Assembly: GCA_964035575.1 (NCBI GenBank)
Contig: OZ037861.1
Coordinates: 1,240,001-1,304,000 of the forward strand
Length of the DNA: 64,000 nucleotides
DNA from: Rhynchopus sp. YZ270_cl-10
Lineage: Eukaryota > Euglenozoa > Diplonemea > Diplonemida > Diplonemidae
Direction of reading: 5' to 3'
The notes beneath the pieces were generated by a model, which had not been told where the DNA came from, ran no database searches, and was given only the letters and a program-made list of their open reading frames with translations. Positions 9,458 through 19,378 of this stretch are shown one piece after another (the first letter of the stretch is position 1; each line of letters opens with the position of its first letter). The position numbers and the translations under genes are program-made.

Positions 9458-10144
9458 CAGGGCAGGAGCTTGGAATATGGGTTTGGGGCAAAATCGGGTC
9501 AAATTCTGTTAAATCGGGTCAGCTCTTGTGAAGACAAACACATGCAGAATGAGAAGGCGCGTTTCACAAAATGGTACACGTTGATGATACACAAGTGTTG
9601 CACCATCCCCGCGGAATGCATGTTGCCCTTGACACTGGCGATGAGGTCATCAAGGTAGGGTTGTGCAATGGAGGTGTGGAATGTGTGCGTAGGCCCTCGC
9701 CAGTTCAGGTACTCTCTCTGGGCAGGTGTCCCCTTCGAGCACACGTCGGAGGGCGTATCCTAGGCAACACTTGTCACTGTCTGAGCCCCTCTTTGGTGTG
9801 TCACCCAGCGAGTTGATCCAATATCTGGATCGTCAGCTCGCGCCAGTAACCAACGGCTAGGTCGAGTTCGGCATCCCTCTTGGGTTCGGGTTTGATCGGG
9901 GTGGAGCGTGCGTTTGAGGGCATTCTGGCTTCTTTGAGCTTCGTGCTCGTCGCGATGGGGTCACATAGCAGTTCCTCATCCTTCTCAGACCCCCTCATCG
10001 ACAAGTAGAGTACCCTACATTTTTTGATTTTTTCCCTCAAAAATCTATAGTTTTTTTTTTTTTTTGCCCTGACCCGTTTTTTTCCATGGGGCCTAAGGAA
10101 ATCGGGTCAATCTGATCCGATTTAACCCCCAAGCTCCTCCCCTG
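9458..10144. mobile_element. Non-autonomous hAT-like element with 8-bp flanks
   Basis: The terminal inverted repeats are CAGGGCAGGAGCTTGG and CCAAGCTCCTCCCCTG. The flanking octamers AAGTGCAG (9450-9457) and GTGTGCAG (10145-10152) match at 6 of 8 positions, as an aged duplication would. Two minus-strand frames inside (about 80 codons each) have no recognisable domain. It lies 15 bases beyond the right end of the retrotransposon. Confidence 0.7.
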
Positions 10145-10152
10145 GTGTGCAG

Positions 10153-10645
10153 GCATGCGAAAGAGATTCTTCGTATTCTTTTGCCATTTGAAATTAGCGG
10201 AAGAGTGTAGCTTGACACAACTGTGGCAACTAACACACTACTCCAACAATTTTTCGGGGGGGGGAAATTTTTTACTAAAAAAAATATGTTTTAAAATCTT
10301 CGTATTTTCTTCGTATTCTTTTGTATTGTGCATTTTGAGGCCTGATGATTTTTTTTGCCCTCATTTATGTTTTGCTGTTTTTTAGTTTTGGTATGGCTCA
10401 AAACTCCGTTGTGCCACAAAAGAAGTACAAAAGCAAACACTTTATTTTTGGCGTGGAGCCACAACACCACTTTTTTGAACAACGAATATCATGTGAGGGT
10501 TTTTTCATTATACGCGGAGAATGAGCTGAGCGCTCTACGTCTTGCAGGTCAGTGATGTGTATTGACTTCTCTTCTTCTTTTATGCACAATGTTTTAGTCA
10601 AATTTTTGGGTCATTTTTTGGGGAGAATTCAGCTCAATATTGGTA
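10153..10645. other. No gene seen
   Basis: T-rich, with a G run near 10256. Overlapping short frames on both strands at 10290-10600 mirror each other and show no domain. Confidence 0.5.
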
Positions 10646-10653
10646 CCCTAGAA

Positions 10654-11211
10654 CAGGGGACATTAGTATGCCGGTGTGCCGGTGTGGCCACACCGGCTAA
10701 GCCGGTGTGGGATTTTGAGGAAAAAAAAAAAAAAAGAAAAAGGCGGATTTTTGAATTTTTTTCTGAATTTTATCTCCTCATACAAGGCTACAACCACATC
10801 TGTAGCGGTTTCTTATGTGCATGTGACCCCACCATAAAGACCAATCGGTCCGTTCAATCAAAAGAAATAGATGTTCGCAACTCTCATAAAAAAGTAGCGT
10901 ACCGTGCGCCTGCGGCGCAGCTAAAAATGACGAGCGGTAGCCCACAGCTCTACCCTATGCCATAGTCACAGCTACCTTTACCATAGTTTGGCTATAAAAG
11001 CGTGCGATTTTATGTCACAATTTTTTAAATGTTGCGTACCGTGGCTTCGCCAGAAAAGTTTTGATGTCATATGGTTAGACAAGGGCGCGGAGGGGAAAGA
11101 GTTGTGGAGGTCTCTGCCAAAAATGCGTGGGGAAAAAAAAATTGCCTCACACCGGCTTTTTTGGCTCACACCGGCTTTTTTTTCAAAATCTCAAACTACC
11201 AATGTCCCCTG
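10654..11211. mobile_element. Non-autonomous hAT-like element with perfect 8-bp duplication
   Basis: It opens CAGGGGACATTAGTA and closes with the near-complement TACCAATGTCCCCTG. It is flanked by a perfect CCCTAGAA duplication (10646-10653 and 11212-11219), which fits the nnnTAnnn target of Buster-type hAT elements. It contains a copy of the GTGACCCCACC/GCGCCTGCGGCGC module and CACACCGGCT repeats near both ends. Confidence 0.85.
10819..10920 (+). repeat. Dispersed internal module, copy 2 (inside a hAT-like element)
   Basis: It reads CATGTGACCCCACC, then TCAATCAAAAGAAA, then AGTAGCGTACCGTGCGCC and TGCGGCGC, in the same order and spacing as the other copies. Confidence 0.7.
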
Positions 11212-11219
11212 CCCTAGAA

Positions 11220-11571
11220 ATCCAAAAAAAAAAAAAAAAAACATAAAGTACAGTGGAGCACACTCTAGGGTGGCTACACTAATACAACCAAGTTTTCAAA
11301 AAAAAAACGAAGTACGCGACAACTAAGCAATAAGTGCGCAATATGGGGTCGTCAGGAGCACCAATATAAATTTATGCATTTTTTTTTTTGAGATGCGAGG
11401 GCGGCTTCGAAGCGGAAACCCTTAGTGGAAACCCCTAAATAGTTTTTTTTTTGGAGGGGATTCTTATTGCTTGTTGCGTTGGTACCTACTAGCACAGAAG
11501 TGATGTCCCCCGTAATACAGGGTTACGCCAGGGTGCTTTCATTTTTCCGTTTTTTTTTCCGACCTCGATTA
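11220..11571. other. No gene seen
   Basis: Contains A and T homopolymer runs and an AACCCTTAGTGG duplicate near 11420. No coding region is evident. Confidence 0.5.
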
Positions 11572-11720
11572 TGGTGTGGCTGAAACCAGCAAATTTCACT
11601 GCTAAAGAACTGCTAACAAACTGCTAAATAATACCCTTTTTTTAGGGGTGGTGTATAAAAACATTTTTTTACCTTGGTTTTTCCACTCCCCCTGTTGGCG
11701 CGCCTCCACTCTTGCATACC

Positions 11721-11827
11721 CATGTGTGACCCCACCGTTGAACGCAATCGACTCGCTGAGTCAAAAGAACGCACAGAACGGGGCTGGAAAAAATCACGAA
11801 AAACGCGTACCGTGCGCCTGCGGCGCC
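11721..11827 (+). repeat. Dispersed internal module, copy 3
   Basis: It reads CATGTGTGACCCCACC, CAATCGACTCGCTGAGTC, AAAAGAA, then CGCGTACCGTGCGCC and TGCGGCGC. It lies inside the TIR element 11572-12507, whose ends differ from those of other carriers of the module. Confidence 0.7.
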
Positions 11828-11850
11828 CACAAAGTGAGTTTTCCCCCTGA

Positions 11851-12271
11851 GTATGCTGAGTATGCTGAGTATGCTGTGTATGCTGTGTATGCTGTGTATG
11901 CTGTGTATACTGTGTATACTGTGTATACTGTGTATACTGTGTATACTGTGTATACTGTGTATACTGTGTATACTGTGTATACTGTGTATACTGTGTATAC
12001 TGTGTATACTGTGTATACTGTGTATACTGTGTATACTGTGTATACTGTGTATACTGTGTATACTGTGTATACTGTGTATACTGTGTATACTGTGTATACT
12101 GTGTATACTGTGTATACTGTGTATACTGTGTATACTGTGTATACTGTGTATACTGTGTATACTGTGTATACTGTGTATACTGTGTATACTGTGTATACTG
12201 TGTATACTGTGTATACTGTGTATACTGTGTATACTGTGTATACTGTGTATACTGTGTATACTGTGTATACT
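11851..12271. repeat. 9-bp minisatellite, unit GTGTATACT (about 46 copies)
   Basis: The array changes along its length: three GAGTATGCT units, then GTGTATGCT units, then about 42 near-identical GTGTATACT units, the gradient expected when an array expands from one end. The period is a multiple of 3, so it is open in several frames (repeating YTV, CIL, QYT, IHS); these are not proteins. Confidence 0.95.
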
Positions 12272-12507
12272 GCGGAAATTGACCAAAAACGAGAACTTGT
12301 CCATTTCGGCGAATTGACCCCACCACTGGCCGGACGGATTCCGGAAATGCAAATGCCGGCGTTAAAAAGCTCACCAACGAAAAAAAAATTTTTTTCCAAC
12401 ACCCGTGGGGAAAAAATTTTTTATACACCACCCCCCCAAAAATGCATGCTAACAAAGTGCTAACAAACTGCTAAATAATACCCTTTTTTTTGGGTTCAGC
12501 CACACCA

Positions 12508-12904
12508 GATTATCAAATGCGTGTTAAAATTTGCCCCCCTCTCCCACCCCCGTTCCTTTCAGGTTTTGTTTACTTCTCTCCCGTTCTTTTTTTTTTTTTT
12601 GAAATCCTTTTCTTCTGAATACTTCCACACAGTTTTGGTCGTTTTATCTAGACACCCTGTTACACCCTCCCTCTTCACACCCTCATTTCTGAGGCTATTT
12701 TTCTTTCCTCCTTTTTTTCGATTTCTGAAGCAAAGAATATGTGGATCCCCCTCTCTGGGTTTCTACGAAATTTCAACCAAAGTTTTCAAAAAAAAAAAGC
12801 GACTATTTTTCCCTTTTTTTCACTCCTTTTCCCTTTGATCTGCACTATGTGCTTCCCTCATTCTCTTCTAATACGCAAGCCGGTACCTTACATTACACAT
12901 CGAC
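12508..12904 (+). other. Upstream region of the alkyltransferase gene, pyrimidine-rich
   Basis: No gene seen. T/C-rich with a poly-T run near 12587. It probably holds the promoter and leader, but I cannot point to a specific motif. Confidence 0.4.
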
Positions 12905-13765
12905 ATGACTCTGTGTCTCCGAAGCGCGCTGAGGGCTTCTCAGATGACCTCGAAACGGATTGTAGGGTCCACATGGCCACCCACCAGCCCCGGTGTTCCG
13001 GGCACGTTTACGCAAAAGGAGTACTTCCACGGCAACGCTTTTGTATTTCACGACACTTCTCCGCACCCTTCCCTACAGGGAAGGAAACCTATGAAGGCCT
13101 ACTACGAGCATTTGAACACCCCGATTGGGGTGTTGCGGATTGAGGCCTCGGATGCAGGGGTGACACGCGTCATCTTCACAGGGAGCACGACTGTTGTCAC
13201 ATCTGCTGGTCAGAGGGGGCCTATTGGTGCTGACACGCTGCTCCCTCAGGAGCCACCTCGTGGTTCTGATGTTGGTTCGGCGGTGATTTTGCCTCCTGCT
13301 GCTGCGGTTGTCCCCACAGAGTCGTCACCGAATGAGCACACCACAACAGCGCGTGAACAGCTTGTAGAGTACTTTGAAGGGAGGCGCACGCAGTTCACCG
13401 TGCCGTTGTGTGTCGAGGAGGGGACCGCCTTCCAGCGTGAGGTGTGGGGCGCGCTCACGGCCGTCCCGCACGGCAGGACACAGAGCTACGCAGACATCGC
13501 TGCGGCGGTAGCCCGCCCGAACGCTGTGCGTGCTGTCGGCGCAGCGAACGGACGCAACCCCACCCTCGTCATTGTGCCCTGCCACCGCATTATCGGCAGC
13601 CGTGGGCAGATGACAGGCTTCTCAAGTGGGCTTGACAGAAAGGTCTGGCTATTGGAGCATGAACGCAAACACCGTGGTGAGGAGAAGGAGGAGGAAGAGG
13701 AAGAGGAAGAGGACGAAAGGCCTCAAGGCAAAGGTGTGAAACGACTGAAGAAAGCATGTCTGTGA
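12905..13765 (+). CDS. MGMT: O6-alkylguanine-DNA alkyltransferase (MGMT/Ogt type)
   Basis: It removes alkyl groups from O6 of guanine in DNA by moving them to its own cysteine, in a single-use suicide reaction. The active-site box IVPCHRIIG is clear, with the nucleophile Cys at residue 226 (codon 13580-13582). Before it come the helix-turn-helix and arginine-finger region (GRTQSYADIAAAVARPNAVRAVGAANGRNP), after it GFSSGLDRKVWLLEHE, all as in the family. The family-typical N-terminus is MKAYYEHLNTPIGVLRIEA at the in-frame ATG 13091 (Cys is then residue 164). The 62 residues ahead of it from ATG 12905 are unconserved-looking and could be a targeting extension or untranslated leader; 13091 is a serious alternative start. 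The C-terminus has a long Glu/Asp run followed by KGVKRLKK, a possible nuclear signal. The frame is intact. Confidence 0.9.
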   Translation: MTLCLRSALRASQMTSKRIVGSTWPPTSPGVPGTFTQKEYFHGNAFVFHDTSPHPSLQGRKPMKAYYEHLNTPIGVLRIEASDAGVTRVIFTGSTTVVTSAGQRGPIGADTLLPQEPPRGSDVGSAVILPPAAAVVPTESSPNEHTTTAREQLVEYFEGRRTQFTVPLCVEEGTAFQREVWGALTAVPHGRTQSYADIAAAVARPNAVRAVGAANGRNPTLVIVPCHRIIGSRGQMTGFSSGLDRKVWLLEHERKHRGEEKEEEEEEEEDERPQGKGVKRLKKACL

Positions 13766-14434
13766 ATCCCTTCTGTTCAATATGTTCTTTTGAGACAACT
13801 GCCTTGCAAAGGTTGTAGGGGAGGAAATGAAAACATATCTGGGTCCGAATTTTTGCCCGAATTTTTGGTGAGAGCGACGACACGACACAACTTATTCCTC
13901 AGAAAAGTTTTTTTTTTGATTTTGTCCCTACACACTCCACAAAAATACGGTGCGATCAACGAAAACTTCTTTTTGTTCAAAATTTCGTTTCTTTCTTCGT
14001 CAGGCTAGCTTAAACTCAGATAGCAGTTTTTATTTTGCACATTTTTACACTGCGCGCACCCCCTGTTTCTAACCCACTTTGAGCGGGTCCTCCGCAGTGC
14101 TTTTTGTGACTCTTTTCTTTGGCTGATGTATACTATAGGTTCTGAAGGATTTGTACCAAATCGTATTAAAACCACATTTGCCTTCAATCCATATTTTCTG
14201 CTATCTCGAGTTCTCTTATTGGTGTTTCTTCTATGATGTGTGTGTACAGTATGATGGGACACATGCATCACGTTTTCTTCATACTTCCATTCTACGCACC
14301 CTGCTGGTTATCATACTGCGGAGGGTGTTGTTGTTTTGTCTCTCTGTGCAACGTACTTATACTTTCTCTTTTTGTTTTGAACCGTAAATGAAAAAAAGGC
14401 CCCAAATCTCCTAGTAAACGTCCCCCCCTGACAG
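13766..14434. other. No gene seen between alkyltransferase and LRR array
   Basis: AT-rich and without a convincing coding frame; presumably the 3' region of the alkyltransferase gene plus spacer. Confidence 0.5.
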
Positions 14435-14510
14435 ACTGGGCACGTGTAGCTACCTAGTGCTGTACCATGTGGCTTGTCGATCCATGGCTATTCATGGCAG
14501 GTGTTTCGCC
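14435..14510 (+). pseudogene. Relic of an LRR-array gene C-terminus
   Basis: The bases encode LGTCSYLVLYHVACRSM, nearly the GLGTCSYLVRYRV segment that follows the last repeat in the genes at 17.2-22.8 kb. It shows that the tandem array once extended further left. Confidence 0.6.
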
Positions 14511-14639
14511 TTTAGTAGTTCCTTTGCTTGTAGTGTGTTCTTTGCAAAATATGTGTGTGCTCGAGAGTCGCAGAGGCTGAAACACAAGTCTATCGTCTGC
14601 AGGTGAGGAGGCTGTCCTCTGAACCCGCAAAGAAGATGT

Positions 14640-14764
14640 GTGTGCAGGAGCTACTCGAAAAAAAGGGCAAACGAGAACACCGTTTTTCTGCTTGACAATG
14701 TGCTGTTCCCTCACCACACACACACAACACACACCAAGAAACAGAGAGACACAAACAAAGTAAA
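14640..14764 (+). promoter_or_regulatory. Conserved leader of the LRR genes (also at 17040, 19270, 21570)
   Basis: The ~120 bases before each of the four start codons are nearly the same: GAGAACACCGTT, CTGCTTGACAATGTGCTG, CCTCACC, a CACACACAACAC stretch, and CCAAGAAACAGAGAGACA just before the ATG. Such conservation outside the frame may reflect shared regulation or simply recent duplication. Confidence 0.5.
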
Positions 14765-15781
14765 ATGGAACTGACGGTACGTACCTTTGGCAAGAGGCAG
14801 TATGCGATTGAGGTGGGTGAGGATGACACAACGGAGAAGTTGCGGGAGAAGGTGGCGTCTGCAACGGGGTTGTGCGAAGACGACTTTCACATGGAGTTTG
14901 GAGGGGAGGAAGTGGAGGACATCACGCAGCTGAGTGCTGGAGACACAGTTGTGCTGACGGAGGCGAAGGCGAAGGCGAAGAAGTACGAAGCCATTGCAGC
15001 ACTTCACGCATTGGGTGAGAGAGACATCACAGCAGGAAGGTTGCGGGTGGTGAGGGATGCGGAGGTGGCCACCTTGCTGCTGCAGGCAGAAGTTGCGACT
15101 GCGATTCCTGACGACTTCCTCCAAAACAGTGCAGTCACGTCCATTGATTTCAGCAACGTATCTGTTGTGGGTGTGATTGGGAAGGGCTTCATCTGGCAGT
15201 GCAGGTCTTTGACCGCAGTTGACCTGAGCGGCTTGTCTTCACTCACCAGGATTGAGGATGGTTTCCTATCTTCGTGTCCAGCTTTGACGACAGTGAATCT
15301 CACTGGCTTGCGTGCAGTCACCACGATTGGTGCACATTTTATGTATCGGTGCACTGCTTTGACAACAGTCGACCTCAGCAGCTTACGGTCAGTCACCACC
15401 ATTGGTGCAGAGTGTCTAACTGATTGCACATCACTGACCGCAGTGGACCTGAGCGGTTTGTCTGCACTCACCACGATTGATCGTGAATTCTTATTATTGT
15501 GCCCAGCTTTGACAACAGTGAATCTCACTGGCTTGCGGTCAGTCACCACGATTGGTGCACGTTTTATGGATTATTGCGGAAACTTGAGGAATGTCCGTGG
15601 ACTGGGCACGTGTAGCTACGTAGTGCGGTACACTTGGTATTGGACTTTTGCCACGCGTCTATTCCGGGCAGCTGTTGAATGTGGGCCGTTTGTGTTCGCT
15701 TCTTTGATTTTAGTGTATTTTGTGTACTGCGCGTACAATGCAGTGAAAGGAGGGTACCTATATGTCAGCAGCCTTGACTAA
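14765..15781 (+). CDS. Ubiquitin-like / BspA-type LRR membrane protein, array copy 1
   Basis: 338 residues. Residues 1-68 are a ubiquitin-like beta-grasp domain (LTVRTFGKRQYAIEV, TEKLREKVASATGL, FHMEFGGEEVED, LSAGDTVVL) without a terminal Gly-Gly. A helical linker (~70-118) follows. Residues ~120-283 hold about six BspA-type (LRR_5) repeats of 23-24 residues that alternate between LTTVNLTGLRAVTTIGAHFM and LTAVDLSGLSSLTRIEDGFL styles. A GLGTCSYVVRY segment leads to a hydrophobic stretch near residues 307-326, probably membrane-spanning, and a short YLYVSSLD tail. No signal peptide is seen, so it is likely a tail-anchored cytosolic-facing protein; this topology is inferred. Function unknown. 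The start is fixed by identical MELTVRTFG starts in all four copies. Confidence 0.8.
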   Translation: MELTVRTFGKRQYAIEVGEDDTTEKLREKVASATGLCEDDFHMEFGGEEVEDITQLSAGDTVVLTEAKAKAKKYEAIAALHALGERDITAGRLRVVRDAEVATLLLQAEVATAIPDDFLQNSAVTSIDFSNVSVVGVIGKGFIWQCRSLTAVDLSGLSSLTRIEDGFLSSCPALTTVNLTGLRAVTTIGAHFMYRCTALTTVDLSSLRSVTTIGAECLTDCTSLTAVDLSGLSALTTIDREFLLLCPALTTVNLTGLRSVTTIGARFMDYCGNLRNVRGLGTCSYVVRYTWYWTFATRLFRAAVECGPFVFASLILVYFVYCAYNAVKGGYLYVSSLD

Positions 15782-15830
15782 CATCCATACAAGGTGGTAT
15801 CCGCACGTGAGATATGCATTAGGAGTTGAG

Positions 15831-15953
15831 ACGGAGAGAAGTACACAGTCGAGGTGAGGACGATACCAACTGCGGACATACGGCGGAAGGTGGCGTCTGC
15901 AGCAGCGTTGTGCGAAGACGGCTTTTACATGAACTTCGGAGGAAGGTCCTGTG
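15831..15953 (+). pseudogene. Ubiquitin-like domain relic downstream of LRR copy 1
   Basis: In frame it reads EKYTVEVRTIPTADIRRKVA followed by SAAALCEDGFYMNFGGR, clearly related to QYAIEVGEDDTTEKLREKVA and SATGLCEDDFHMEFGGE of the neighbouring genes. No LRR part follows. Shorter versions follow copies 2 and 3. Confidence 0.75.
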
Positions 15954-17039
15954 CGAATGCAACAAACAACAAACGACGAATAGACGAAGAAGGGGGAATC
16001 GAGATCTTGAAAACGATTTTGACAATATCGAAATTACATTTCACATTTAGTCGAGACTCGAAAAAAAAGACCCCCGAAAGCCGCATCTTTTTTTAACATA
16101 ATAACAGCTATCTATGATGTGATGTCTTGTTTTTCTTTTTGATAGGGGACAGGGAGAGGTATGTGGAAGCAAAGTTCAAGAAAAGGGGTGGGGGTGAGGA
16201 AAAGAAAAGTATGGCAAAATATTACTTAGCAGCGCACGAAAGCGGAAGATACCATTGCGTCTGAACTAGGGGAGGGGAGGGAAGCAAAGACAAGGGGGGC
16301 AGGGGTAGAGGGAATGATCTTGCTCGCGCGACAGGTGGGTCGCAAGCGCTTCACATATCCAAAACCACATCTCGCTCGCACAAAGAGCTTTGCACGACTG
16401 TGTTGTAAACTGTCGGTTTGTTTTATTGCATCTTGCTTTCCCTTTTATGAGGTGACGAAGCACAGAGAGGCTTAGGTTCATCTCAACTCTTCTCTGTGTT
16501 ACCCCTTCTCTTAAACATGCAAAGCAAAGGCTTCGGTGAGGCTGCTTACCCAACCAAAGGATGTTGCAGCCATCCTATCTTCTCTCATGGGTCTTGCAGC
16601 AGCACGGTGCCTCTTTGTTTCAGTCGGGTGTGCACAACATGCACACTCATCTTTCATTCACAGTAAGTCACCCACCAAGGTGGGTACTTAGGGTGAATAA
16701 GATTTCTCACACAAGAAGAAAGAACAGAAAACAAAAAGAGGATCCTACCCCTAAACCATTTCGACCTGAAACAACCCCTCCCTATGTGTTCTTGGATCAC
16801 TGCAGATCGTGTGTAGCTGTGTTTCATTTGCAAAGGTGTGTAAAATGAGTTGTGGGTGGGGAAACAGTTAAATAATAAGCAATCAGTAGCAATCCCCCCA
16901 GTTTTTTTCTTTTTCAACCAATTTTTTACCCTACCTGAAGTTTTCAAGGACGTTTTTGAATCAACAAGAGTGCGTACCTTAACATTGTACAGCGAGCAGT
17001 GCCAACACGCCTGTCAATGCTGCCCATTACAGGAGGCTG
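15954..17039. other. Spacer between LRR copies 1 and 2
   Basis: No complete gene. Includes sequence shared with the other array spacers (TTTCATTTGCAAAG near 16828, AATAATAAGCAATC near 16873, and AGTGCGTACCTTAACA near 16970). An imperfect hairpin, GAGGTGACGAAGC and GGCTTAGGTTCATCTC, lies at 16450-16485. Confidence 0.55.
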
Positions 17040-17162
17040 TCGGAGCTACTCCAGAAAAAGGGCAAACAAGAACACCGTTTTTCTGCTTGACAATGTGCTG
17101 TTCCCTCACCCCACACACACAACACCCACCAAGAAACAGAGAGACAAACAAACAACAATAAT

Positions 17163-18311
17163 ATGGAACTGACGGTTCGTACCTTTGGCAATAGGCAGTA
17201 TGCGATTGAGGTGGGTGAGGATGACACAACGGAGAAGTTGCGGGAGAAGGTGGCGTCTGCAACGGGGTTGTGCGAAGACGACTTTCACATGGAGTTTGGA
17301 GGGGAGGAAGTGGAGGACATCACGCAGCTGAGTGCTGGAGACACAGTTGTGCTGACGGAGGCGAAGGCGAAGAAGTACGAAGCCATTGCAGCACTTCACG
17401 CATTGGGTGAGCGAGACATCACAGCAGGAAGGTTGCGGGTGGTGAGGGATGCGGAGGTGGCCACCTTGCTGCTGCAGGCAGAAGTTGCGACTGCGATTCC
17501 CGACTACTTCTTCACATCCAGTGAAGTCACATCCATTGATTTCAGCAACGTATCTGTTGTGGATGTTATTGGGAAGGGCTTCCTCTCTCAGTGCACCTCT
17601 TTGACCGCAGTTGACCTGAGCGGCTTGTCTTCACTCAGCAGGATTGGGCAGCAATTCCTATCTTCGTGTTCAGCTTTGACGACAGTGAATCTCACTGGCT
17701 TGCGTGCAGTCACCACAATTGGTGTAGGTTTTATGTATAAATGCCATGCTTTGACAACAGTCGACCTCAGCAGCTTACGGTCAGTCACCACAATTGGTGC
17801 AGGGTGTCTAGAAGGGTGCGCAGCACTGACCGCAGTAGACCTGAGCGGTTTGTCTGCACTCACCAGGATTGAGGAAGGTTTCCTATATTCAACAGCATTG
17901 ACAACAGTCGACCTCAGCAGCTTACGGTCAATCACCACAATAGGTAAAAACTGCCTAGCCTATTGCACAGCACTGACCGCAGTAGACCTGAGTGGCTTGT
18001 CTTCACTCACCAGGATTGACGATGAATTCCTATATTCGTGTCGAGCCTTGACGACAGTGAATCTCACTGACTTGCGGGAGGTCACCACAATTGGGTCCTG
18101 CTTCATGTTTGAATGCACAAACTTGAAGACTGTGCGTGGACTGGGCACGTGTAGCTACCTAGTGCGGTACCGTGTGGTTTGTCATCGAGCATGGTGTCTA
18201 TTCTGGGCAGCTTTTGATTGGACGCCTTGGATCGCTGCTTTGATTGCAGTGTATTTGTCCTGCGCACACAATGCAGTGAAGGGGTACCTATATGTTAGCA
18301 GCCTTGACTAA
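17163..18311 (+). CDS. Ubiquitin-like / BspA-type LRR membrane protein, array copy 2
   Basis: 382 residues, with the same layout as copy 1: ubiquitin-like domain (1-66), helical linker, then about eight LRR_5 repeats (two more than copy 1), GLGTCSYLVRYRV and a hydrophobic segment (WIAALIAVYLSCAHNAV). The first ~110 residues are almost identical to the other copies, whereas the repeat region varies in number and in the residues between the repeat consensus, so change is concentrated there. Confidence 0.8.
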   Translation: MELTVRTFGNRQYAIEVGEDDTTEKLREKVASATGLCEDDFHMEFGGEEVEDITQLSAGDTVVLTEAKAKKYEAIAALHALGERDITAGRLRVVRDAEVATLLLQAEVATAIPDYFFTSSEVTSIDFSNVSVVDVIGKGFLSQCTSLTAVDLSGLSSLSRIGQQFLSSCSALTTVNLTGLRAVTTIGVGFMYKCHALTTVDLSSLRSVTTIGAGCLEGCAALTAVDLSGLSALTRIEEGFLYSTALTTVDLSSLRSITTIGKNCLAYCTALTAVDLSGLSSLTRIDDEFLYSCRALTTVNLTDLREVTTIGSCFMFECTNLKTVRGLGTCSYLVRYRVVCHRAWCLFWAAFDWTPWIAALIAVYLSCAHNAVKGYLYVSSLD

Positions 18312-18359
18312 AATCGATACAAGGTGGTATCCGCACGTGAGATATGCATTAGGAGTTGA

Positions 18360-18480
18360 GACGGAGAGAAGTACACAGTCTAGGTGAGGACGATACCAAC
18401 TGCGGACATACGGCGGAAGGTGGCGTCTGCAGCAGCGGTTTGTGAGCTTCGGAGGAAGGTCCTATGCGATGCAACAAACA
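18360..18480 (+). pseudogene. Ubiquitin-like domain relic downstream of LRR copy 2
   Basis: Same relic as after copy 1 (VRTIPTADIRRKVASAAAVC) but shortened by a deletion before the FGGR part. Confidence 0.7.
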
Positions 18481-19269
18481 ACAAACGACGAATAGATGGC
18501 GAAGGGAGAATCGAGATCTCGAAAAATATTTTGAAAATATCAAAAGTGCATTTCACATTTAGTCGAGACTCGAAGAAAAGGATCCCTCATAACAACAACT
18601 TTTTTTCATTCAGCTATCTCATGCGAGAGTCTTCTTTTTCTTTTTGATAGGAACAGGGAGGAGGGATGTGGAAGCACAGTTCAACAAAAGGGGTGGGGGA
18701 ATATAAAGTATGGCACAATATTACGAACCGCAGCACTGAGCAGTGCACGAAAGCGGAAGATGCCATTGCGTCTGAACTAGCGGAGGGAAGCAAAGACAGA
18801 GGGGGACGAGGGGAGGGAATGATCTTGGGTGACAGGTGGGTCGCAAGCGCTTCATCTCGCTCGGACAAAGATCTTTACACGACTGTGTTGCGAACTGCTC
18901 TCACACAAGAAGAAAGAACAGAAATCAAAAACAAGATCACACCCCTAAACCATTTCGACCTCAATCAACCCCTCCCTATGTGTTCTTGGATCACTGCAGA
19001 TCGTGTGTAGCTGTGTTTTATCTGCAAGGATGTGTGAGTTGTGAGTGAGGTAAACATTCAAATAATAAGAATACCCCCAATTTTTTTTCGTTTTCCACCA
19101 ATTTTTTCCCTATCTAAAGTCTTCGAGGGCGTTTTTGAATGCACAAGAGTGCGTACCTTAACATCGCACAGTGTAGAAAACGACACAATGTCGAGCAGTA
19201 CCAACCCGCCTGTCAACGCTGCCCATTACAGTTGTCTATCGTCTGCAGGTGAGGATGCTGTACCTATAG
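18481..19269. other. Spacer between LRR copies 2 and 3
   Basis: No gene. Homologous to the spacer after copy 1, with a CTAAAGTCTTCGAGGGCGTT block near 19117 and GTCGAGCAGTACCAACC near 19188. Confidence 0.55.
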
Positions 19270-19378
19270 AAAGGGGAAACGAGAACACCGTTGTTCTGCT
19301 TGCTAATGTGCTGTTCCCTCACCCCACACACACAACACCCACCAAGAAACAGAGAGACACAAACAAAAACAAAATAAA

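Larger units (their letters stand above)
11572..12507. mobile_element. TIR element carrying a large minisatellite (936 bp)
   Basis: The outer ends TGGTGTGGCTGAA and TTCAGCCACACCA are a perfect 13-bp inverted repeat. A second inverted pair (GGGTGGTGTATAAAAA near 11645 and TTTTATACACCACCC near 12420) and a direct repeat of CTAACAAACTGCTAAATAAT lie just inside. The cargo is one copy of the dispersed module and the GTATACTGT minisatellite. The superfamily is not recognised. Confidence 0.65.

Noticed and set aside
11613-12463. Five open frames of 154-280 codons on both strands
   Set aside because: All are translations of the 9-bp GTGTATACT array with short flanks.
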